35,738 bases of DNA, from positions 1-35,738 of IMG/VR virus record IMGVR_UViG_3300044993_000167; one strand, written 5' to 3'. Source of the DNA: a virus. Below the pieces are notes generated by a model. That model was not told the DNA's origin and did no database searches. It worked only from the letters and a program-made list of their open reading frames with translations. Of the stretch, positions 16,726 through 24,124 are shown one piece after another. Both the position numbers and the translations under genes were made by a program. Position 1 is the stretch's first letter, and the number at the start of each line of letters is the position of its first letter.

Positions 16726-18225
16726 TTACGTTGTTGTTACTTTGTTTCTTTCGTATGGTTGCCCATTACGTTTTATCTTAATTTTTGGGTCAAGGTTCAG
16801 CATTCTGTCAATAATAACTTGGCAGTATTTTGGTTCGAGCTCCATCCCGTAACATTTGCGTTTTAGTTGGTGGGCTGCTACCATTGTTGAGCCTGAACCG
16901 AGGAAAAAGTCAATTACAAGTCCATTTTCAGGACAGCTTGACTTAATTACTCTCTCACAGAGTGCAATTGGTTTTGGTGTTGCGTGGCCTCCTTCTTCTC
17001 CTGTTTTTTGGTGCCTCTCAAAATGCCAAACATTGTTGAAATTGTCGTGCGTGTTGTCGAAATAAGCTCTTGTTTTATAAAATTCTTTTTTGAGTTCGTC
17101 GTATTCTTTTTTGAGTTCGTCGTATTCTTTTTTGAATGCGTCTATTTTTTTTTGTTCGCAGTAGGTTTGAAAACTCTTGTAAACTTTTTCTGTTGGCATA
17201 TTCCATTGGCTTTTAGAAGTCCAGTGGTCTCTACTTAAATCACTATGCCCAGCAATTTTTTTCATTGTTGGTATATCCCAACCTGCTTTTAATCTTTGCT
17301 CAAGTAAATATTTCCTAATCGGTTCCCAACCCTCATAATAATTATCAGCATTATTATTAAATCCTTGTACTCCACACATTACAAATAAACACTTCTCATC
17401 TGCTATGGCATAGCTTCTGGTATTCTCTGATTTTTGCCCTTGCCCGTGTCCTTTATCCCATGTTATTAAATTTCTGAATGTTGCTTTTTGTTCTTTTATC
17501 AAAGGCTTTAAAATGTTTGAGTAAATATCCATTAAAGGCTCATCTATTCCCCAGCAATACCAACTACCGTTTTGTTTAAGGTGTGTAAACTGCAAAGGTA
17601 TCCAGGAACGATTAAAATCTAACAAGTCATCATAATTCAGGTTATCATTCACAACTCCCTCGTTTTCTTTTTTCATTCCATAAGGCGGGTCGTTGTGTGC
17701 TAAATCTGCCTTCTCACCATTCATCAATTTTTCGACTTGGTCTGCATCAGTGCTATCCCCACAAATCAAACGATGCGGGCCAATCTCGAAAAGGTCACCT
17801 AATACAATGTCGGTTTCAATAGTCTCCGGTATATCATAATCATCCTCCACTGCCTCGTCATTTTCATTTGAAAACTCCGGCACCTCCAGGCCCCAGTCAT
17901 TTAACAGCTCGCTGTCCCATTCGTTAGCTATCATCTCCCAGTCCCATTCGCCGTAGCCTAAATTGTCTTTAATGATAAACTCCCGTTGCTTATCCTCCGG
18001 CCAATCTACAACCTCCACAGGCGCCTCCTTCCAGCCTGCTTCCTTCATAGCCCTGAGCCTCATGTTGCCGCCCAGCACTACCATGTCCTTGTTCACCACA
18101 ATAGGCCGCACCGATGCCATCTCAGGAAAGTTACGAAGGCTATCTACAAGCTTTTTAAACTTATCATCCCTTATTACTCTGGGATTTTTTGGATTTGATT
18201 TTATTTGTGAAATTTTGACTATCAT
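16726..18225 (-). CDS. ParB-domain / DNA methyltransferase fusion
   Basis: The 499-aa protein has an N-terminal ParB/sulfiredoxin-like domain (NPKNPRVIR at 11-19, GGNMRLRAMKEAGW at 52-65) joined to an N4/N6 amino-methyltransferase. The catalytic motif DPPY is at 179-182, and the AdoMet motif DFFLGSGST lies near the C-terminus, so the order is the beta class. Between them is a charged coiled-coil insertion with a perfect 21-bp tandem repeat. No restriction enzyme is adjacent, so it is an orphan methylase, most likely for self-protection against host restriction or for regulating packaging or transcription. It overlaps the upstream gene by 62 bp; the ATG at 18225 is chosen because the ParB fold begins there. 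Confidence 0.85.
   Translation of the reverse strand: MIVKISQIKSNPKNPRVIRDDKFKKLVDSLRNFPEMASVRPIVVNKDMVVLGGNMRLRAMKEAGWKEAPVEVVDWPEDKQREFIIKDNLGYGEWDWEMIANEWDSELLNDWGLEVPEFSNENDEAVEDDYDIPETIETDIVLGDLFEIGPHRLICGDSTDADQVEKLMNGEKADLAHNDPPYGMKKENEGVVNDNLNYDDLLDFNRSWIPLQFTHLKQNGSWYCWGIDEPLMDIYSNILKPLIKEQKATFRNLITWDKGHGQGQKSENTRSYAIADEKCLFVMCGVQGFNNNADNYYEGWEPIRKYLLEQRLKAGWDIPTMKKIAGHSDLSRDHWTSKSQWNMPTEKVYKSFQTYCEQKKIDAFKKEYDELKKEYDELKKEFYKTRAYFDNTHDNFNNVWHFERHQKTGEEGGHATPKPIALCERVIKSSCPENGLVIDFFLGSGSTMVAAHQLKRKCYGMELEPKYCQVIIDRMLNLDPKIKIKRNGQPYERNKVTTT
17091..17132 (-). repeat. 21-bp tandem repeat in methyltransferase gene
   Basis: Two exact 21-bp copies sit head to tail, with degenerate partial copies on both sides, encoding repeats of KKEYDEL. 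It is a length-variable site in the coiled-coil insertion and keeps the frame. Confidence 0.85.
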
Positions 18226-18451
18226 ATTCCTTTATTGTCGCATTGTACAAATTTACTATTTGTTTCAACATATCTACTACGCAATTACCGCACCAGCTAT
18301 TATCAGGTTGTGCCGGGTTTATTTCATCCCGGTATATTCTGAGTATTTCGTGCCGCTCGTTGTAGTTTAAGTCCAAGACCTGAGTAATAACAAATTCCTC
18401 GTAATACGGCTTATATTTTTGCTCGATAATTATTCTGTTATCATTGCGCAT
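18164..18451 (-). CDS. Hypothetical protein with CxxC
   Basis: This 95-aa protein (MRNDNRIIIEQKYKPYYEEF...) is helical and charged, has one CGNC motif near residue 55, and ends in a Lys/Ser-rich tail (NKIKSKKSQSNKG). Only two Cys are present, so a single zinc site would need a partner. It overlaps the glycosyltransferase by 22 bp and the methyltransferase by 62 bp, a degree of packing that suggests co-translation. I do not recognise the family; helical parts around the CxxC suggest an adaptor or small regulator. Confidence 0.6.
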   Translation of the reverse strand: MRNDNRIIIEQKYKPYYEEFVITQVLDLNYNERHEILRIYRDEINPAQPDNSWCGNCVVDMLKQIVNLYNATIKEYDSQNFTNKIKSKKSQSNKG

Positions 18452-19428
18452 CGTGCTTCATTTATTTTGTCAAAATTATAAACTTGCTTGCAATAATCTT
18501 TAAGAGCTCGTCCTTGCTCTATTCTAAAATCCTCGTATCGTACCAAATGGCGCACGTATTTGTACCAGTCCGTTTGCGAATCTACATAGTTAACAATTTC
18601 AGGCGGGAAACCTTTGTATGGGTGAACATTACTGACTACTACCGGCACGCCAATGTTGGCCGCCTCTAAAATTTTTAAATTGGATTTAAAACTATTGAAG
18701 CGGCTTTGCTGCAACGGAACTAAACAAATGTCGGCATATTGATATAAAGAGTAATATTCATTTACTTCCTTCCCGTTCAAGATAACCCCCGGCATTTTAA
18801 AGCCATTTGTAAAAGATGTTACCATACGTTTCCAAGGCTCATATCCTTCAACGTAGCCCCCCATTACTACCATTGAGCGGTGTGTTAGGTATGTATCTGC
18901 CGAAATTCGTTTCATAGGATTGCGCAAAATAGCAATGTCATGCTCATGTGTAATGCCACCGGCCCAGAAAAGACGCACCTTTTCGCCTAGTGTATGTTGC
19001 TGCTGGAATTGTGGGTGCTGGTCATCAATAGCATTAGGTAGTATCCAAATGTTACGATTATAAGGTAGTACCGCATCGGCCAGCCTTTCGTGAGTTACGC
19101 TTACAGCATCTGATGATATTACTGACTGTAATATGTAGTTACTAAGATTTGTTTTTTTGTAATATGTAAAAAGAGCGTGATTAGGGTCTAAGTCCCAATG
19201 GTCGTCCAAGTCACATATTAATTTAAAACCATATTTATGTTTCCATCGCAATATTTCGGACAGCTTATTTGTGGGGAAAATTCTATTGAAGTAAATAGCA
19301 CTGCATTTTGCTGCATCTTCTTCTATGACGTGGTTGGTAAACTTTACCTGCAAATCAGGTATAGCCGAAAGCGGCACAAATATTCTGTGGTAGCACGGGC
19401 CTGTATTGTTGTATATCGCTATTACCAT
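18430..19428 (-). CDS. Glycosyltransferase, GT4-like
   Basis: This 332-aa protein has the two-domain GT-B look. The C-terminal half contains LFWAGG (about 153-158) and the donor-binding stretch NLKILEAANIGVPVVVSN (250-267) with its conserved Glu, the typical EX7E-like region of GT4 retaining enzymes. The N-terminal half has LICDLDDHWDL (70-80). It would transfer a sugar from a nucleotide donor in the cytoplasm. Targets could be phage DNA bases, virion protein or host surface glycans; no base-modification enzymes are seen nearby, so virion or host surface modification is a little more likely. It overlaps the sigma-like gene by 7 bp. Confidence 0.8.
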   Translation of the reverse strand: MVIAIYNNTGPCYHRIFVPLSAIPDLQVKFTNHVIEEDAAKCSAIYFNRIFPTNKLSEILRWKHKYGFKLICDLDDHWDLDPNHALFTYYKKTNLSNYILQSVISSDAVSVTHERLADAVLPYNRNIWILPNAIDDQHPQFQQQHTLGEKVRLFWAGGITHEHDIAILRNPMKRISADTYLTHRSMVVMGGYVEGYEPWKRMVTSFTNGFKMPGVILNGKEVNEYYSLYQYADICLVPLQQSRFNSFKSNLKILEAANIGVPVVVSNVHPYKGFPPEIVNYVDSQTDWYKYVRHLVRYEDFRIEQGRALKDYCKQVYNFDKINEARCAMITE

Positions 19429-19889
19429 AATTTTTTTGCTTCGATTTTTGCCTGCCTTATTGCGTGCTTTACTGATTGAAGCGGTATCTTCGTTTTTTCG
19501 CTAACTGCCTTCAAGGTTCCCAGTTCACAGTATAGCCGCAGAAGTCCGGCGTAGTACCAATGTATTTTTTGCAGCACTGCATTTACGTCTGGCTCTGGTT
19601 CGGGCTCCGGCATCAATTCCAAATTTTTTGGGAGCTCGTCAAAAGACTTATATAGGCTTATCTTCTTAGCAATTTTCCCATACTTTTGTTTTTTGAGGTT
19701 TATTATTATGCGGCAAATGTATGCTTTAAGCTCTCCTTTGTCTTGCTTCGCCTTGAGGTCGCCTGGCGGGATTTTAAGCAGTATTTCGAAAAGGTCTTGC
19801 CGCACATCTTCGAGACAGTGGTCGCCGTGGTAGACCCGTATTGTGCGGGCTATAAACTCGGCGTTATACATCTCGGTCAGCAAGTCCAC
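19422..19889 (-). CDS. Sigma-70 family-like factor, first gene of late block
   Basis: The gene begins with GTG at 19889 (ATG at 19871 is possible) and encodes 155 aa. Residues about 20-75 (CLEDVRQDLFEILLKI... LKAYICRIIINLKKQKYGK) resemble sigma region 2, a Pro/Glu linker PEPEPEPD follows, and the end (LGTLKAVSEKTKIPLQSVKHAIRQAKIE) reads as a region 4 helix-turn-helix. Region 2 melts the -10 DNA and region 4 contacts the upstream element, so it could recruit polymerase to late promoters. It is the first gene of the long minus-strand late block, diverging from the plus operon at 20008. A plain HTH regulator is the alternative. Confidence 0.65.
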   Translation of the reverse strand: MDLLTEMYNAEFIARTIRVYHGDHCLEDVRQDLFEILLKIPPGDLKAKQDKGELKAYICRIIINLKKQKYGKIAKKISLYKSFDELPKNLELMPEPEPEPDVNAVLQKIHWYYAGLLRLYCELGTLKAVSEKTKIPLQSVKHAIRQAKIEAKKLW

Positions 19890-19942
19890 AACGTAAAGGT
19901 ATAATACGAAAATGTTAAAATTTTGTTAATGGGGTAAAAAAA

Positions 19943-19974
19943 TTTGGATAGTACTGTTTAAAGTACTATGTTTG
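19943..19974 (+). promoter_or_regulatory. Bacteroidota-type promoter for the 20008 operon
   Basis: TTTG at 19943-19946 and TATGTTTG at 19967-19974 are separated by 20 bases, matching the Bacteroidota housekeeping consensus (TTTG, then TAnnTTTG). The start codon at 20008 lies 34 bases downstream. Confidence 0.8.
19948..19969. promoter_or_regulatory. Dyad operator inside the promoter
   Basis: ATAGTACT (19948-19955) and AGTACTAT (19962-19969) form a perfect 8-bp inverted repeat with a 6-base gap. It fills the promoter spacer and overlaps the -7 box, so a dimeric repressor bound here would block polymerase. The HTH protein encoded in the same operon is the obvious candidate. Confidence 0.7.
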
Positions 19975-20007
19975 CATCATAATTGTTAACCAATAAAATT
20001 TACTACT

Positions 20008-20265
20008 ATGACAACAGTAATTAAAATTTCGGGTGGTGTTTCCGGGAACATTAGATTGAGAAACGCAATAACATCCGTATCCTACTGCGACGTGTACAAC
20101 TCGGAGTTCTGGGGCTTTGAGCTACATTTTTCAACAAAAAAAGAGGCTCGGAAAGCTCTATGGGAAGCTTATAAACAAATGCGAAAGGATGATAAAGACG
20201 TAGATTATAGAAAAGAAGGCGTCCTATACTATGATGCTTCAAAAGCAATGATTATTAACCACTAA
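20008..20265 (+). CDS. Small early protein, unknown
   Basis: The first gene of the plus early operon encodes 85 aa (MTTVIKISGGVSGNIRLRNA...). An N-terminal beta stretch is followed by FHFSTKKEARKALWEAYKQM-like helix and RKEGVLYYDASKAM. The pattern recalls small phage proteins with one helix packed on a sheet. It begins 34 bases after the promoter -7 box, so it should be among the earliest transcripts. I do not recognise a family; early anti-host or regulatory functions are common for such genes. Confidence 0.65.
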   Translation: MTTVIKISGGVSGNIRLRNAITSVSYCDVYNSEFWGFELHFSTKKEARKALWEAYKQMRKDDKDVDYRKEGVLYYDASKAMIINH

Positions 20266-20276
20266 AACACAAACCC

Positions 20277-20294
20277 GCCGCCCCGTAAGGCGGC
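20277..20294 (+). other. GC-rich hairpin between early genes 1 and 2
   Basis: GCCGCC (20277-20282) pairs with GGCGGC (20289-20294) over a CCGTAA loop. No T run follows on the plus strand, so it is more likely an RNA processing or attenuation element than a terminator. Confidence 0.5.
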
Positions 20295-20309
20295 ACAAAT
20301 TAAAATAGC

Positions 20310-20525
20310 ATGAATTTGGTACCACCTCAAGACATTGGGGCATATTTAAAAAAGCTCCGCAAGGAGGCAAGGTTATCCCTGACCGACCTCGAGCGGGGCC
20401 TGCCCATTCGCAGGGCAACAATCTGCGAAATCGAGCAGGGAAAATATGTGCCCTGCTACGGTACTGTTTATGAAATTGTTTCATTTATAAAAACAAAACA
20501 AAACAAAAATGAAAATCAAAATTAA
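20310..20525 (+). CDS. Xre-family HTH regulator
   Basis: This 71-aa protein is almost only a helix-turn-helix domain: IGAYLKKLRKEARLSLTDLE (9-28), then RATICEIEQGKYVPCYGTVY. The second helix and following turn match Xre/Cro-type proteins. It would bind DNA as a dimer; the dyad at 19948-19969 in its own promoter is a likely site, giving autorepression. There is no integrase, so control of early genes and not lysogeny is the safer reading. Its last codons overlap the next start (20509) by 17 bases. Part of its 3' end is duplicated at 20813. Confidence 0.8.
   Translation: MNLVPPQDIGAYLKKLRKEARLSLTDLERGLPIRRATICEIEQGKYVPCYGTVYEIVSFIKTKQNKNENQN
20433..20464 (+). repeat. Duplicated hairpin element, copy 1 (within HTH gene)
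   Basis: The 32-base element contains AGCAGGG (20434-20440), a 10-base loop and CCCTGCT (20451-20457). It lies 45 bases before the start at 20509. It matches 20813-20844 at 31 of 32 positions. Confidence 0.85.
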
Positions 20526-20814
20526 CCAAATTGTAGAGCGCGAAATTGAAGCGCAGGTGGGAGACACTTTCAAATATGGCGAATATTTTTTCGCCAAAAT
20601 TATTAGTGAAAAAAAGGTTATCATTGTCTTCGATGGTGAAAGTATAGCCATAAAAGGTTATATAACACACAACGATTGGCAGCCATGCGAAGCATCGTTA
20701 TTCAACAAGGCATACGCGCGAACATTTGCTGAGATAATGAAACTCGCCCCCACAGAAATTAAAGAGGTTTTTAATAGGACTATTTGGCGCTTATTTGCAA
20801 ACAGTTCAAATTGA
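20509..20814 (+). CDS. Small early protein, paralogue A
   Basis: The product is 101 aa (MKIKINQIVEREIEAQVGDT...). Its second half, DWQPCEASLFNKAYARTF near residues 64-81, can be laid over DWEQCSAEEFYKAFQNAQ of the gene at 20886, and both share a VGDT/VGSY-type start followed by a strand-rich region. So the two are distant paralogues made by tandem duplication. The ATG follows an A-rich leader (AAAACAAAACAAAA). The last stop TGA lies inside the second copy of the hairpin element. Function unknown. Confidence 0.7.
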   Translation: MKIKINQIVEREIEAQVGDTFKYGEYFFAKIISEKKVIIVFDGESIAIKGYITHNDWQPCEASLFNKAYARTFAEIMKLAPTEIKEVFNRTIWRLFANSSN

Positions 20815-20844
20815 GCAGGGAAAATATATGCCCTGCTACGGTAC
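20813..20844 (+). repeat. Duplicated hairpin element, copy 2 (intergenic)
   Basis: This copy differs from 20433-20464 by one base, in the loop (ATATGTG to ATATATG). Both stem arms AGCAGGG (20814-20820) and CCCTGCT (20831-20837) are intact although it no longer codes for HTH protein. The next start follows at 20886. Confidence 0.85.
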
Positions 20845-20885
20845 GATATACGAATATTTTATTTTATTACCAAAAACCAAAAAAA

Positions 20886-21161
20886 ATGATAAATTTTAAA
20901 AACATAATGAATGATGGTGAGCTACCAGTAGGTAGTTATGTAAAGTCGGGAAACTCCTACTGGGGCGCAGTAGTGGCAACTCCTAACGGCGAGCGATTCA
21001 TAGAGGTTTATCTTTATGAATCAATTAATACCGCACAGATTAATTTGCTTGCCTCTATCCCATATTTAGATTGGGAGCAATGCAGTGCCGAGGAGTTTTA
21101 CAAAGCATTTCAAAACGCCCAAAACACCATAACAAATGCTCTACCACCCGAGCTTTTATAA
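20886..21161 (+). CDS. Small early protein, paralogue B
   Basis: From the ATG at 20886 the product is 91 aa (MINFKNIMNDGELPVGSYVK...); a second ATG at 20907 is possible. It resembles the gene at 20509 in the DW.x.C...F.KA block and overall size but is otherwise diverged. It is the last gene of the operon and is followed 29 bases later by a strong terminator. An upstream in-frame extension exists but lies in the duplicated hairpin and is not favoured. Function unknown. Confidence 0.65.
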   Translation: MINFKNIMNDGELPVGSYVKSGNSYWGAVVATPNGERFIEVYLYESINTAQINLLASIPYLDWEQCSAEEFYKAFQNAQNTITNALPPELL

Positions 21162-21190
21162 AACGATTAAAAAACATGCTTTCTACACCC

Positions 21191-21216
21191 CCCGGCAATT
21201 AGCCGGGTTTTTTTTT
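21191..21216 (+). terminator. Strong intrinsic terminator of the early operon
   Basis: CCCGGC (21191-21196), AATTA loop, GCCGGG (21202-21207) and then nine T (21208-21216). It ends the plus transcript of 20008-21161 and shields the AT-rich region behind it. Confidence 0.9.
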
Positions 21217-21254
21217 CAGATCGATTTTACAACATTTTGCCCCCTATATTGCTT

Positions 21255-21386
21255 GGGGGGGGTATATATATTATATATATTATATATATATTTTACCCCC
21301 CCCTATAAAAAGTAAAAAAATCAATCATTTAATACATTTTATTGTAACTAATTGTTTTACAACAAATTGTAAAGGATTGATTTTTT
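21255..21386. other. Candidate replication origin: AT-rich region with nested inverted repeats
   Basis: The region has three layers. First, G8 (21255-21262) and C8 (21296-21303) flank 33 bases of nearly pure TA. Second, a perfect 12-bp inverted repeat sits at 21315-21326 and 21375-21386. Third, between those arms TTGTAA occurs at 21342 and 21367, with its complement TTACAA at 21357, like short iterons. It lies between a terminator and the 3' end of the primase-helicase gene and codes for nothing visible. These are typical origin traits, but no initiator has been shown. Confidence 0.5.
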
Positions 21387-21391
21387 AGCAC

Positions 21392-21420
21392 TTTTCCGCA
21401 AACTTTATTTTTGCGGAAAA
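21392..21420 (-). other. 11-bp hairpin at the end of the primase-helicase gene
   Basis: TTTTCCGCAAA (21392-21402) pairs perfectly with TTTGCGGAAAA (21410-21420) over a 7-base loop that contains the TAA of the gene (21405-21407). No T run follows, so it may protect the transcript's 3' end or belong to the neighbouring origin structure. Confidence 0.6.
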
Positions 21421-23876
21421 AACAGTTCTTTCTTGCCATTATGCTGGTGGTTTTTCCGCTCCTGCAAACAAATGCCAAACAAATCACAATAAGTTTCTAT
21501 ACCTGATTTTAGTCTTTTTTGCGAATATTCTCTCCGCTCAATGTTGGCGAAGGAAAGGAACTCGTTATACAAATCACTAAACAAATACCATTGCCCGGAT
21601 ACCTTCATGCTTTCGGATGTGCTTTCTACCCAATCCAGAAACTCCTCCGTGTAATTTAATTTAATTTGCTTTCGCTTCATGCTTTCGCTGGAATAAGTCT
21701 CACTAATGCCATTCTTAAGGTAATGTTGTACGCACTCAAACATCACGTTGTAAAATCGGTTCCACTCATCCGCATCCCAATCGTCGAAAAGGTTATGTCC
21801 AAAGTAATCATAAGGGGTATTCCTGGGATGGAAAAAATTGCCGAACTCTACAACTTTAGCCCGGCGCTTGGCATGGTTACCGGTTAATTGTATGCTGTAA
21901 TTAGTGGTAAACCCGAATTTTGGAGAGTCTGCATAGGGAATGTAAAGTTCGTCTTTGTTCTTTTTCTCGAGGGTAAGCCCCTCGGTGATGCCTGAGTAAA
22001 AAGCTTCAAAGTCAACATTCTTACGGCAGTCCTCAATAACAACAAGTTGTGTGTCGAGACTAACACGTTGGAAGGCAAAAGACTTGTCCATTTTAAAATT
22101 TTTGCCGTCGACAAAAATTACATTAAGAAGTTTACTAATTGCTTTAAAGTACAAGCCTTTACCCGTTCCACCGCCTTCTTTTTCATTATCTACTTCCTCT
22201 CCCAATATGACTGCATATGGTCTTGTTGGCGACTTGTACTTGTGTAGCAAGTACCCTGTAATGCTAAATAAATATTCAATTCGCTGAATATCGTCCATGC
22301 ACACCTTCTGCATGAACCTGACAAAGTCGGTGTTGAGCAAGTCCACGCTTTCGTCTATATCAATGTTAAAAGGTATAACCTGCGAACGCCACACGTGGGC
22401 GTTGGCTTCTTTGTAGGTCAATAACTCGAATTTGTCACGGGTAATTTTTACGACACCATTTTGAAAGCAAAAATGTGCCGCATCGGGAGTGTCTTTAAGC
22501 AGGTTTAACTTTATACGTGGTAAAAATTCAAGAAAAGATTTACTGAAGTAGGTATCAGCACCTTTATACAACACTTCCAGCAGTTCCGCTCCGGTGATGC
22601 CGTCAAAGCTATCCGGCAATCCGTGTACATAATTCTGGACAAACTTCTTTATTTGCTCTGTAGATACCTCCTCGACAAATCCGTCCACAATTTGTATAAG
22701 CTTATAGATAGTAGAATTTTTGTCATAGTAGTATATTCCAAAGCCGCCATTTTCTGCCAAAAAGTTGACTAACTTATAGCGTACTATTGATATGGCTCCT
22801 TTTTCATTCACTTCCCAAAATGTGCATACCCTTTTGCCCCATTGCGCCTCCAGTTGCGCTACAATTTTTTGGGATTCATCCGCTGGGATATTATGACGTT
22901 TGGCTACAAAATTGGCAATTTCATCCGATGTTGCCCCTTCTTCTTTTTTTCGGAAAACGTCCCGCATAATTTTGGTGCTGGCCGCCGTCCGGCGTTCACC
23001 ATATCCTTTTTCCAGCAAAAGGCGGGCGCAAGCTGACCAATCATCATTACACAGCAGCTTGCAGATGACCGCTGCGGGCTTATAGGCCTTTCCCGGCTCA
23101 AATTGTGTCGAGGTAGTAAAGACGCTAAACCACCCTTTTTCATGCCAAAAATCGCCGCTGCTACTGCTCGTTGTATGCCCTGGCCTTTTAAGAATTGTCC
23201 GCCCATTACGATCAGCAACATGCTTCCATCCTGCCTTGTACAACTCTTGGAGCATATCATCCACACCCCTTGCGTTGTAGTCCTCGAAGGGACTGATATG
23301 GAAGCCGTCAGCAGCAACGGTTTGCCGTTCGTCTTTTTCCACTTCAAAAACCATATTGAACGACCTGCAATAATCGAGCAAGCATTCCCGCTCCGCAGGC
23401 GTGATAGGTTGCGGTTCGGTGCCTTGCAGCACGGTGTATCCCGGAGTAGGTGGAGCCACTACATAGCCACCTTCGCCACGGGTTTCAATCAATACCCGCA
23501 CTTTATCGTTGGGATTAGCAGCACGTTCCTCGGCTGTGGTGTGTCGCTGCGCTAACTTTAAGTTGCCAGCAATCTCGGTGCAGGAGTAGTACAAGTGCAT
23601 CCCGCCGGACTTTGTTGTGACAATGTATAGCTTGGCCAAAAGCTCGGCGGGTATGCCCGCCAAAAACACCTTGTTAAAATCGGGCGTGAGGCTATACTTG
23701 GTATCAACATCAATAACTTCAATATTGCCACTGATGGCACCGCAAATAACAGCTACACCGAATGCCCTACTATCAGCTTGTTGTGCCTGAAATTCTTCGG
23801 GAGTGATGAGCCGTGACTGATATTGCTTCCACGGCCTTATTGCCCGCTTGTTGGCGTCAACTACAATTTTATTCAT
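21405..23876 (-). CDS. Primase-polymerase / SF3 helicase replication protein
   Basis: This 823-aa protein combines an N-terminal primase-polymerase domain (catalytic acids in EVIDVD at 53-58, SGGMHLYY at 90-97) with a C-terminal D5-like superfamily 3 helicase. The helicase has a Walker A GGGTGKG near residue 565 and a following FVDGKNF and VVIEDCRK segment (Walker B). Such proteins make primers and unwind the origin. A middle region (FWHEKGWFSVFTTSTQF) looks like the DUF3987/PriCT linker. It overlaps the VRR-NUC gene by 4 bp (ATGA). It ends beside the best origin candidate. The domain assignments are strong. Confidence 0.85.
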   Translation of the reverse strand: MNKIVVDANKRAIRPWKQYQSRLITPEEFQAQQADSRAFGVAVICGAISGNIEVIDVDTKYSLTPDFNKVFLAGIPAELLAKLYIVTTKSGGMHLYYSCTEIAGNLKLAQRHTTAEERAANPNDKVRVLIETRGEGGYVVAPPTPGYTVLQGTEPQPITPAERECLLDYCRSFNMVFEVEKDERQTVAADGFHISPFEDYNARGVDDMLQELYKAGWKHVADRNGRTILKRPGHTTSSSSGDFWHEKGWFSVFTTSTQFEPGKAYKPAAVICKLLCNDDWSACARLLLEKGYGERRTAASTKIMRDVFRKKEEGATSDEIANFVAKRHNIPADESQKIVAQLEAQWGKRVCTFWEVNEKGAISIVRYKLVNFLAENGGFGIYYYDKNSTIYKLIQIVDGFVEEVSTEQIKKFVQNYVHGLPDSFDGITGAELLEVLYKGADTYFSKSFLEFLPRIKLNLLKDTPDAAHFCFQNGVVKITRDKFELLTYKEANAHVWRSQVIPFNIDIDESVDLLNTDFVRFMQKVCMDDIQRIEYLFSITGYLLHKYKSPTRPYAVILGEEVDNEKEGGGTGKGLYFKAISKLLNVIFVDGKNFKMDKSFAFQRVSLDTQLVVIEDCRKNVDFEAFYSGITEGLTLEKKNKDELYIPYADSPKFGFTTNYSIQLTGNHAKRRAKVVEFGNFFHPRNTPYDYFGHNLFDDWDADEWNRFYNVMFECVQHYLKNGISETYSSESMKRKQIKLNYTEEFLDWVESTSESMKVSGQWYLFSDLYNEFLSFANIERREYSQKRLKSGIETYCDLFGICLQERKNHQHNGKKELFFPQK

Positions 23877-24124
23877 AAAGAAAAATTCTCATCTGATGTA
23901 ATATAAGTTTCAATCCCCTTAATGGCTAAATCAGCATGACGCATAAGCTGCAGGGGTGTAGGCTTTTTGCCAGGGCTTTTTACTTCAATGCATACGGCTT
24001 TGCCGTCTTTGAACGCCATAAGGTCTGGCCAGCCGTTCTTATTGGTTTGAATAATCTTTACCACCAGCCAGCCCGTGGCTTCGAGGCTGGCTATTATTTT
24101 ACATTGGATTTTTGCCTCTTTCAT
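23873..24124 (-). CDS. VRR-NUC nuclease
   Basis: The protein is 83 aa and complete for this small nuclease fold. It shows the PD-(D/E)xK pattern: an early acidic/helix part (MKEAKIQCKIIASLEATG), NGWPDL with the catalytic Asp, and CIEVKSPGKK with the Glu-x-Lys. Phage VRR-NUC proteins cut branched DNA and probably resolve replication junctions. Its start overlaps the tiny basic gene by 26 bp, and its stop overlaps the primase-helicase ATG by 4 bp. The context supports a role in replication or recombination. Confidence 0.85.
   Translation of the reverse strand: MKEAKIQCKIIASLEATGWLVVKIIQTNKNGWPDLMAFKDGKAVCIEVKSPGKKPTPLQLMRHADLAIKGIETYITSDENFSL

Noticed and set aside
20784-20885. Extended N-terminus for the gene at 20886
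   Set aside because: The extension runs through the duplicated hairpin and needs a start inside the preceding gene; the ATG at 20886 has an A-rich leader.
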